Part shown: positions 1 through 5,160 of the stretch, piece after piece
How positions within the stretch are numbered: position 1 is the first letter of the stretch
Layout: each line of letters begins with the position of its first letter
Source: Planctomycetales bacterium
GTDB lineage: Bacteria > Planctomycetota > Phycisphaerae > SM23-33
Assembly: GCA_030642005.1 (NCBI GenBank)
Contig: DAOWOP010000190.1
Span: 1-5,160 of the forward strand
Length of the DNA: 5,160 nucleotides
Direction of reading: 5' to 3'
Program-made: the position numbers and the translations under genes
Notes under the pieces: model-generated
Database searches by the model: none
Seen by the model: only the letters and a program-made list of their open reading frames with translations
Told to the model about the DNA's origin: nothing

Positions 1-966
1 GACCGGCGCGTGCTGTCGGCGACGCCGTATGCCTTCGTCGTCCAGCCGATCCATTCGATGCCGAGGGGGCTGCGGGGATGGGGGGATTTTGCCTTTGCTT
101 ACCACGCCGGGCGGCGACTGGCGAAAACTCTGCTCGGCGACCTTCGCCCTGCGGCGGTATTTGGCCTGGGTGCTTTCGCCGCCGTTCCTGTTACGCAGGC
201 GGCGGCCCATACGGGTGTGCGGACAGCCCTGATGAGTATCGACGCGACGCCGGGGCTTGCGAATCGACGACTCGCACGGAAGGTCGATGTCATCTTCACG
301 CAGTTTGAGCGGACGGCTGACGCCTTCGGACGCTGTATCGCTAAGGTCGAAACGGTCGGCTGCCCGGTTCGGCACGGACTGCTTGCCGGCGATGTTGATG
401 AGGCGAGAAACGCCTTTGGCCTCATGCCTGACCGTAAAACACTGCTGATAATGGCCGGGAGTTTGGGCGCGGAAAATATCAACCATGCCGTTGCTGCGAT
501 AGAAGCCGACCTGGACGGATTGGCCGATGAATGGCAGGTTCTGCACGTATCCGGCCCGGGTAAGTTTGGGCAGGTCGCACGGGCCGATAACGGGGCGATT
601 CATCGCAGTGTTATGGAGTTCTGCGAGCGGATGGACCTTGCCTACGCGGCGGCGGACCTGGTGCTTTGCCGGGCGGGGGCGGCGACGGTGGGTGAATTGT
701 CTGCGGTCGCCGCGCCGGCGGTGCTGATGCCGTATCCTTATCATCGTGACCGGCAGCAGGACCGCAACGCCGCCGAGATGGTTTCAGCCGGTGCGGCTGT
801 GCTGGTCGATGACGCCGCTGATCCGGCCGGCAATGCCGATGCGCTCCGGGCGTCGCTGCTGGAGATTATGCGCCGGCCGGAGCGATTGGAGGCAATGCGG
901 GCGTCGGCAAAGGGTTTATCCCGCCCCGGCGCTGCCGAACGCATCGCCCGGTGGCTGAGCGGTTGA
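1..966 (+). CDS. murG: MurG, UDP-GlcNAc:lipid I N-acetylglucosaminyltransferase (5' partial)
   Basis: MurG is a GT-B glycosyltransferase on the inner face of the cytoplasmic membrane that adds GlcNAc to lipid I to give lipid II. The frame is open to base 1, and the alignment places codon 1 near E. coli residue 47, so about 45-50 N-terminal residues with the GGTGGH loop lie outside the window. The GTG at 10 is therefore not taken as the start. Visible landmarks (codons counted from base 1) are PRGLRGWG at 21-28, GLGAF at 55-59, PGLAN at 84-88, AGSLGAENIN at 152-161 (GGSxGA loop), CRAGAATVGE at 223-232 and DRQQDRN at 250-256. These keep the equivalents of E. coli N134, S191, N198, R260, E268, Q288 and N291. 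The HEQN box is MSID (78-81) and the Tyr of GGY is Phe59. The stop TGA is 964-966. The family call is firm; normal catalysis is likely but not proven given the changed box. Confidence 0.93.
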   Translation, partial: DRRVLSATPYAFVVQPIHSMPRGLRGWGDFAFAYHAGRRLAKTLLGDLRPAAVFGLGAFAAVPVTQAAAHTGVRTALMSIDATPGLANRRLARKVDVIFTQFERTADAFGRCIAKVETVGCPVRHGLLAGDVDEARNAFGLMPDRKTLLIMAGSLGAENINHAVAAIEADLDGLADEWQVLHVSGPGKFGQVARADNGAIHRSVMEFCERMDLAYAAADLVLCRAGAATVGELSAVAAPAVLMPYPYHRDRQQDRNAAEMVSAGAAVLVDDAADPAGNADALRASLLEIMRRPERLEAMRASAKGLSRPGAAERIARWLSG

Positions 967-1015
967 CAAGCGTGCTGCGCGACATTTGACAGACAGGCGC
1001 GAAAAGTAATACCAT
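963..1015 (+). promoter_or_regulatory. Candidate sigma70-type promoter for murC, with a second upstream TTGACA
   Basis: The 60-bp gap between murG and murC contains an exact TTGACA at 986-991. An 18-bp spacer leads to TACCAT at 1010-1015, which matches 4 of 6 positions of TATAAT. A second exact TTGACA at 963-968 overlaps the murG stop codon but has no convincing -10 element 15-18 bp downstream. Both hexamers are followed by GCGCG (977-981 and 997-1001), so the two halves look like an imperfect tandem repeat. A start site 6-8 bp after the -10 would fall at about 1022, a few bases before the murC ATG. This is a motif match by eye; the -10 is mediocre and chance is possible. Confidence 0.35.
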
Positions 1016-1026
1016 GCCGGAACCTT

Positions 1027-2457
1027 ATGATAAATCAGCCCGAAACATCTGCCGAGGTTTGCAAGGGTGAGTCAACCTGGCTGGGCAGGCGTGTACATCT
1101 GATCGGCGCCGGCGGCGTGGGTATGCGTGCGTTGGGGCAGTTGCTGATGATGCGCGGCGCTGTTGTCAGCGGTTCCGACAGTGTGCCTTCTGCGACGCTG
1201 GAGAGTCTCGCCGCCCATGGCGCCGAGGTAGCCGTAGGTCAGCGAGCGGAGAACATCCCGCCGGACTGCGACCTGATCGTGTATTCGGCGGCGATACATC
1301 AGGCCAATCCCGAACTGCTGGCGGCCGGGCAGGCCGGGTGCGAATTGATTAAGTACAGCCGGATGCTCGGACGCCTGATGAGCGACCGCGAAGGCATCGC
1401 CATAGCCGGCACACACGGCAAGAGCACCACCACCGCCATGATCGCCTACGCCCTGACAACGGCGGGAAAAAGTCCTTCCTTCGTGGTCGGCGCGACTTCC
1501 GACCAACTCGGCGGGCCTAGCGGGGTCGGTTCAGGCGGGCATTTCGTGGTAGAGGCCTGCGAATTCGACCGCTCCTTTCTCGACCTGTCGCCGACGCTGT
1601 CAGCCATTTTGAACATCGAGGAAGACCACCTGGATTGCTACGAGAATCTCGATGCGATTATCGAGGCGTTCCGCGCCTTTGCGGCGAAGGTTCCCCCCCA
1701 CGGCCTGCTGGTGGCCAACGGCGAAGATCGCAGCGTGGCCTCGGCTGTGCGAGATGCTTCGGCCGACGTGCAGACGTTCGGGCTGAACGATCAGTGCACC
1801 TGGCGGGGGGCGAACCTGACGGCTGACCGTGGCCGGTTCCGCTTCGACGTGCTGGTCGGCGGGCGAAAGTTTTGCCGGATCGCCTTGCAGATTCCAGGCC
1901 TGCACCACGTCTATAACGCTCTGGCGGCCACCGCCCTGCTTTTCCAGGCGGGATTGACGCCGGAGGAGATTGCCTCGGCTATCGGCGGCTTCGAGGGAAT
2001 CGACCGCCGGATGACCGTAAAGGCGCAACTCGGCGGAGTTACCGTCGTGGACGATTACGCCCATCATCCCACCGAGGTTCAGGTTACGCTGCGTGCGGCG
2101 GCGGAGTTCTTTAGACCTCGCCGGATGTGGTGCATCTTCCAGCCGCACCAGCATTCCAGGACTCGCTTCCTGCTTAAAGACTTTGCGCGAAGTTTCGGTC
2201 TGGCCGATAAGATTATTGTGCCGGAGATTTACTTCGTCCGCGACAGCGAGCGCGAGAGAGAGCATATTTGCGCCGAGGACCTCGTCGCGCAGATCAGGCT
2301 CAACGGCGGAGATGCGGTCTTTCTGCCGACATTTGAACTGATTGCCGAACATCTTAAAAAATCCCTCGCCCCCGGTGACCTGGTAATCACGATGGGAGCG
2401 GGCGACGTATGGAAGGTTGCTGATGAAATTGTTTGCTGGCTTGGAACAGATTATTAA
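1027..2457 (+). CDS. murC: MurC, UDP-N-acetylmuramate--L-alanine ligase
   Basis: MurC is a cytoplasmic ATP-dependent ligase that adds L-Ala to UDP-MurNAc, the first amino acid of the peptidoglycan stem. At 476 aa it is close to the usual family length. An N-terminal UDP-binding Rossmann domain carries HLIGAGGVGMRAL (24-36) and SD at 50-51. The central ATPase domain has the P-loop GTHGKSTTT (128-136), EACEFDRSFL (176-185) and NIEEDHLD (196-203). The C-terminal ligase domain has VVDDYAHHPTEV (340-351), FQPHQHSRTR (371-380) and MGAGDVW (456-462). The EACEFD box, where E. coli has EADESD, and the segment IYFVRDSE point to a planctomycete-like branch. The ATG at 1027 is preceded by a weak GGAA (1019-1022) 4 nt upstream, and no good in-frame alternative is seen. 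The 3' end holds the murB ribosome site and start. Confidence 0.97.
   Translation: MINQPETSAEVCKGESTWLGRRVHLIGAGGVGMRALGQLLMMRGAVVSGSDSVPSATLESLAAHGAEVAVGQRAENIPPDCDLIVYSAAIHQANPELLAAGQAGCELIKYSRMLGRLMSDREGIAIAGTHGKSTTTAMIAYALTTAGKSPSFVVGATSDQLGGPSGVGSGGHFVVEACEFDRSFLDLSPTLSAILNIEEDHLDCYENLDAIIEAFRAFAAKVPPHGLLVANGEDRSVASAVRDASADVQTFGLNDQCTWRGANLTADRGRFRFDVLVGGRKFCRIALQIPGLHHVYNALAATALLFQAGLTPEEIASAIGGFEGIDRRMTVKAQLGGVTVVDDYAHHPTEVQVTLRAAAEFFRPRRMWCIFQPHQHSRTRFLLKDFARSFGLADKIIVPEIYFVRDSEREREHICAEDLVAQIRLNGGDAVFLPTFELIAEHLKKSLAPGDLVITMGAGDVWKVADEIVCWLGTDY
2411..2416 (+). promoter_or_regulatory. Ribosome binding site of murB, inside murC
   Basis: GGAAGG lies 6 nt upstream of the ATG at 2423 and within murC codons 462-463. 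The spacing decides the murB start: the in-frame TTG at 2417 directly abuts this site and is too close to use it. Confidence 0.7.
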
Positions 2458-3301
2458 AACCGAAGAGCCGATGGCGCCGTACACGTGGTTCCGGATCGGC
2501 GGGGCGGCGCAGTATTTCATCGAGCCGACCTCTGTGGAGCAGTTGGCCGAGGTTCTGAAACGCTGCCGGGAAAGCGAAATGCCGGTGCGAGTCCTTGGCG
2601 GCGGCGCTAATCTGCTCGTCGATGATTCCGGCGTCCGGGGCGCTGTGATCCATATCACCGGCGAGAAATTCAGCGAGGTTGCGTTCACCGCCGACGGCGT
2701 CAAGGCCGGCGCGGCGGCGGACCTCAGCCGGCTCGTGCTGCGTTGCGTCCGCGAGGGCAAAAGCGGGATGGAATGTCTGACCGGGATCCCAGGCAGCATC
2801 GGCGGGGCGGTGCGAATGAACGCCGGCGGGGCATTCGGCGACATCGGGAGCATCGTCGAGACCGTGCACCTGATGGACGCCGACGGCGTGGCGTTCACAC
2901 GTATGAGGGGCGAACTGACCTTCGGGTATCGCTGCACAAACATCACCTCCACGGTCATCTTGGGCGCTGAATTCCGACTCTTGGCCGAAGACCAGCACCG
3001 CGTCCTCAATCAGGTAAAGCAGATATGGATTTACAAAAAGAACACCCAGCCTCTGGCGAGACGCAGCGCCGGGTGCATATTCAAGAATCCTCGCGGCCTG
3101 TCGGCAGGGGCGCTGATCGACAAGGCCGGACTTAAGGGCCGGAACGTCGGCGGGGCGTTCATCTCGGACAAACACGCCAACTTCATCATCGCCGAGCCGA
3201 AAACGCGGGCTTCGGATGTGCTGAAACTCATCAACATTATTCGAGAGACCGTCTATAAACGCCTAGAAGTCTATCTGGAACTGGAAATCGAGGTCTGGTG
3301 A
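2423..3301 (+). CDS. murB: MurB, UDP-N-acetylenolpyruvoylglucosamine reductase
   Basis: MurB is a cytoplasmic FAD enzyme that uses NADPH to reduce UDP-GlcNAc-enolpyruvate to UDP-MurNAc, the substrate of MurC encoded just upstream. From ATG 2423 it is 292 aa, the size of the shorter type II MurB. The FAD-binding region shows TWFRIGG (21-27), VLGGGANLLV (57-66), GIPGSIGGAVRMNAG (121-135) and FGYR (167-170). The C-terminal part shows SAGCIFKNP (215-223), GALIDKAGLKG (229-239) and SDKHANFI (248-255). Known catalytic residues of E. coli (R159, S229, E325) correspond to R170, C218 and most likely E288 in the terminal LELEIEVW. The Ser-to-Cys change at 218 also occurs, as I recall, in some other bacterial MurBs and should still supply a proton. 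The protein ends only a few residues after the catalytic Glu. It overlaps murC by 35 bp and its TGA shares one base with the ddl ATG, implying translational coupling on both sides. Confidence 0.96.
   Translation: MKLFAGLEQIIKTEEPMAPYTWFRIGGAAQYFIEPTSVEQLAEVLKRCRESEMPVRVLGGGANLLVDDSGVRGAVIHITGEKFSEVAFTADGVKAGAAADLSRLVLRCVREGKSGMECLTGIPGSIGGAVRMNAGGAFGDIGSIVETVHLMDADGVAFTRMRGELTFGYRCTNITSTVILGAEFRLLAEDQHRVLNQVKQIWIYKKNTQPLARRSAGCIFKNPRGLSAGALIDKAGLKGRNVGGAFISDKHANFIIAEPKTRASDVLKLINIIRETVYKRLEVYLELEIEVW
3290..3293 (+). promoter_or_regulatory. Ribosome binding site of ddl, inside murB
   Basis: GAGG lies 7 nt upstream of ATG 3301, in the last codons of murB. The spacing favours ATG 3301 over the adjacent GTG at 3298, which would be only 4 nt away. 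Confidence 0.6.
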
Positions 3302-4257
3302 TGCCGGTCGAACCGTTGGTAATGGAGCACGCGACGGGTCAGGTTGGCCTGCGCACGGACGTGCTGGATATAACCGTTCTGATGGGCGGGCCTGGCAGCG
3401 AACGGGACGTCTCAATAATGTCGGGTCGGTCCGTCGCCGACGCCCTGAAGCGGTGCGGACACCGCGTTACCACAGCCGATATTTCCCCCGACGACACCTC
3501 CGCCCTCGACCGCGAGGGTATCGACGCGGTATTTATCGCGTTGCACGGGACGTTCGGCGAAGACGGTCGGGTCCAGCGGCTGTGCGAGCAGCGCGGACTT
3601 TCCTATGTTGGTTCAGGCCCGGCCGCTTCGGCTCTGGCGATGGACAAGGATGCCTCCAAGCGCTCGTTCCGCCGGGCGGGACTGGCTACGCCGGAGTGGG
3701 TGGTCATTGACCGCTCGGCGAAGAGTGATTTCCCGCTGCCGTGCGTGATCAAACCCATCGACGGCGGCTCCAGCGTCGATGTTACCATCGCCCGCGACGA
3801 GGCGACGCGCGACGCAGCCGTTGGAAATCTACTGGCCGACGACGGCAGGGCTATGGTCGAGGCGTTCATCCCCGGCAGGGAGATGACCGTCAGTATCCTG
3901 GCCGACAAACCCCTGCCGGTGATTGAAATTCGCCCGGCCAGAGAGTTTTACGATTACATCGCCAAGTACGACGACGACGCTACGCAGTTTATATTCGATA
4001 CGCAACTGCCCCCGGCAATTGCCCGGCACCTCCAGGCGGCGGCCTTGACGGCGCATAGGGCGCTTGGCTGCAAGGACTTCAGCCGGGCGGACTTCATCCT
4101 CGATCCGGACGGGACGGTCTGGCTGCTGGAGGTCAATACGATTCCGGGCTTTACCACCCACTCACTGCTGCCCAAGGCGGCAGCCGCTGCGGGCATTAGT
4201 TTCGAGCAGTTGTGCGAGCGGATCGTGAGGCTGGCGCTGGAACGGGCAGGTAAATAA
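3301..4257 (+). CDS. ddl: Ddl, D-alanine--D-alanine ligase
   Basis: Ddl is a cytoplasmic ATP-grasp ligase that joins two D-Ala residues; MurF then adds the dipeptide to the UDP-MurNAc-tripeptide. From ATG 3301 it is 318 aa, slightly longer than E. coli DdlB because about 20 extra residues precede the first strand (DITVLMGG, 23-30). Motifs in order are SERDVSIMSG (33-42, with E34 binding the first D-Ala), ALHGTFGEDG (80-89), CVIKP (148-152), GGSSVD (155-160), FIPGREMTV (189-197), FYDYIAKY (216-223), SRADFI (261-266) and LLEVNTIPGFTTHSLLP (275-291). R262, D264, E277 and N279 match the E. coli catalytic and Mg-binding residues. K222-Y223 corresponds to E. coli K215-Y216. The Tyr argues for D-Ala-D-Ala rather than the D-Ala-D-Lac specificity of VanA, which has His there. 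Two motif deviations are listed in the findings. The ATG overlaps the murB stop by one base. Confidence 0.95.
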   Translation: MPVEPLVMEHATGQVGLRTDVLDITVLMGGPGSERDVSIMSGRSVADALKRCGHRVTTADISPDDTSALDREGIDAVFIALHGTFGEDGRVQRLCEQRGLSYVGSGPAASALAMDKDASKRSFRRAGLATPEWVVIDRSAKSDFPLPCVIKPIDGGSSVDVTIARDEATRDAAVGNLLADDGRAMVEAFIPGREMTVSILADKPLPVIEIRPAREFYDYIAKYDDDATQFIFDTQLPPAIARHLQAAALTAHRALGCKDFSRADFILDPDGTVWLLEVNTIPGFTTHSLLPKAAAAAGISFEQLCERIVRLALERAGK

Positions 4258-4263
4258 CCGCGC

Positions 4264-5160
4264 ATGACGAAGAAGACCAAAGACAAGGACAAGGCTGAAA
4301 ACCAAGCCGATACCGGCGAGGCTGAACGCGGGTTCGGCGTTGGCGCCGCTGTGGGCGCGAAGGCGGCTTTTGCGGTCGTTGCCGTTGCGGTTGTCGTCGG
4401 CGGCATGTACCTGCTGCGCCAAAGCGTTCTGACGTCCTCGACCCGCCCTGATGAGGGGGTTGTCCGCGTTCGCCTGGCCGATCCGCCGAAATGGCTGCCA
4501 AGCGACGTAGCCGACAGGGTGGTCTCCGACATCCAGGCTGCCGTACAGGGCAGGGGGGTGCTCGACGATAATCTTACCCAGGACGTCTTCAATGCCGCCG
4601 CCGGTAACGCCTGGATAGCGAAGGTTCACCGCGCTGTCAGGCAGAAAGACGGAACCATTCTTGTCCGGGCCGATTTCCGGCGCCCCTTTGCGATGGTCGC
4701 CTTTACGCCGCTGTCGCCGGCGGACGTTCGTGTGGTTGATGCCGACGGCGTCGTCCTGCCCCTGCCGCCGCGGCCAGCCAACGCCGGCGACTTCGTCAAA
4801 ATACTCGAAATTACCACCAATCCTCCGCCGGCGGGTAAGAAATGGGATTCACCGCAACTGGATGACGCTCTGAAACTGCTGGGGCTGATTAAGGACAAGC
4901 CCTACATTTCCCTGATTAGTCCCATCGAAATTAACATTCTGAACGCCAGGACGCACCTGGTCATGTATGCCCATGCCGGCGGCGGGAGGCGAACGAAGAT
5001 ACTCTTCGGTCGGTTCAGCCTCGACGATCTGGACTACTGCGTAAGGGCCGCTGTGAAGATTGCCGGTCTGGACAAGGTTGTTGCCGCCAATGGCGGGCGA
5101 TTCGACGGAATCCGCGAGATAGATTTGCGACACGATGAACCACACATTCGACGCTACTGA
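4264..5160 (+). CDS. ftsQ: FtsQ/DivIB-like cell division protein
   Basis: FtsQ/DivIB is a bitopic membrane protein of the divisome that links early and late proteins through FtsB and FtsL. This 298-aa protein has the expected layout: a Lys/Asp/Glu-rich cytoplasmic tail (1-22, starting MTKKTKDKDK), one hydrophobic segment at about 34-51, and a long extracytoplasmic part. A POTRA-like region covers about 66-140 and ends in LVRADFRRPFAMVAF (133-147), resembling the V-x-E-R-x-P-x-A signature of FtsQ. It is followed by VRVVDADGVVLPL (155-167), the usual (L/V)VDxxG strand. A late segment ILFGRFSLDDLDY and the terminal IDLRH (286-290) fit the beta domain that contacts FtsB. Sequence identity to model FtsQ is low, so the call leans on architecture and on position directly after ddl in a dcw cluster. 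The ATG lies 6 bp after the ddl stop; the nearest AGG (4248-4250) is 13 nt away, so initiation may depend on coupling. The stop codon TGA is the last three bases of the window. Confidence 0.8.
   Translation: MTKKTKDKDKAENQADTGEAERGFGVGAAVGAKAAFAVVAVAVVVGGMYLLRQSVLTSSTRPDEGVVRVRLADPPKWLPSDVADRVVSDIQAAVQGRGVLDDNLTQDVFNAAAGNAWIAKVHRAVRQKDGTILVRADFRRPFAMVAFTPLSPADVRVVDADGVVLPLPPRPANAGDFVKILEITTNPPPAGKKWDSPQLDDALKLLGLIKDKPYISLISPIEINILNARTHLVMYAHAGGGRRTKILFGRFSLDDLDYCVRAAVKIAGLDKVVAANGGRFDGIREIDLRHDEPHIRRY

Noticed and set aside
10..12. GTG as the murG start
   Set aside because: The frame is open to base 1 and the protein would lack the N-terminal GGTGGH loop and first strands of MurG. The true start lies upstream of the window.
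1014..1070. Short open frame of 18 codons (ATG 1014 to TGA 1070) overlapping the murC start, possible leader peptide
   Set aside because: It has no ribosome site, its ATG overlaps the candidate -10 element, and it contains no regulatory codon run. It is most likely chance.
2417..2419. TTG as an alternative murB start
   Set aside because: It abuts the GGAAGG site with no spacer, while ATG 2423 has a 6-nt spacer and is the commoner start codon.
1600..3009. Long open frame on the - strand (469 codons) opposite murC and murB
   Set aside because: It lies wholly opposite two well-supported genes, its translation resembles no family I know and is rich in Arg, Pro and Ser as expected from a GC-rich antisense frame. 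No ribosome site or independent context supports it.
2387..3175. Second long - strand frame (262 codons) opposite murB
   Set aside because: It is also antisense to murB and overlaps the other - strand frame, and it has no recognisable motifs. It is an artefact of codon bias.
4258..4263. Terminator or promoter between ddl and ftsQ
   Set aside because: The gap is only 6 bp and no stem-loop with a T run is seen there.
3954..4629. Overlapping - strand frames opposite the end of ddl and the start of ftsQ
   Set aside because: Several frames compete in the same place, none has recognisable domains, and both + strand genes are strongly supported.

Overview
This window is a compact stretch of a division and cell wall (dcw) cluster, with every gene on the + strand and almost no non-coding DNA. 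The order is murG (5' end outside the window), murC, murB, ddl and an ftsQ/divIB-like gene that stops on the last base of the window. Together they cover the step that makes lipid II (MurG), three cytoplasmic precursor steps (MurB reduction, MurC addition of L-Ala, Ddl synthesis of D-Ala-D-Ala) and a bitopic divisome protein (FtsQ).

The DNA is GC-rich by eye (not counted). MurC carries an EACEFDRSFL box where the proteobacterial enzyme has an EADESD-type box, and also an IYFVRDSE segment. I associate these forms with Planctomycetota, possibly a Phycisphaerae-like lineage. This rests on remembered family features, not a search, so the assignment is tentative. The gene order murG-murC-murB-ddl-ftsQ is shared by many phyla and does not identify the organism.

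Layout: murG runs from the left edge to 966. A 60-bp gap at 967-1026 is the only real intergenic space. It holds a candidate promoter and, with the murG stop, two exact TTGACA hexamers 23 bp apart. murC is 1027-2457. murB starts inside murC (ATG 2423, 35 bp shared) behind a good GGAAGG site. ddl starts on the last base of the murB stop codon. ftsQ follows ddl after 6 bp. The tight packing from murC onward suggests one translationally coupled transcription unit, probably continuing to the right (often ftsA and ftsZ, not visible here).

I see no mobile element, CRISPR array, RNA gene, terminator or unknown system. The most notable signals are active-site departures within recognisable enzymes. 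MurG has lost the HEQN box (MSID instead) while keeping nearly all other visible key residues. MurB has Cys in place of the catalytic Ser. Ddl has unusual residues around its Ser-Ser and KY motifs. The murC promoter, if real, would make a nearly leaderless mRNA.
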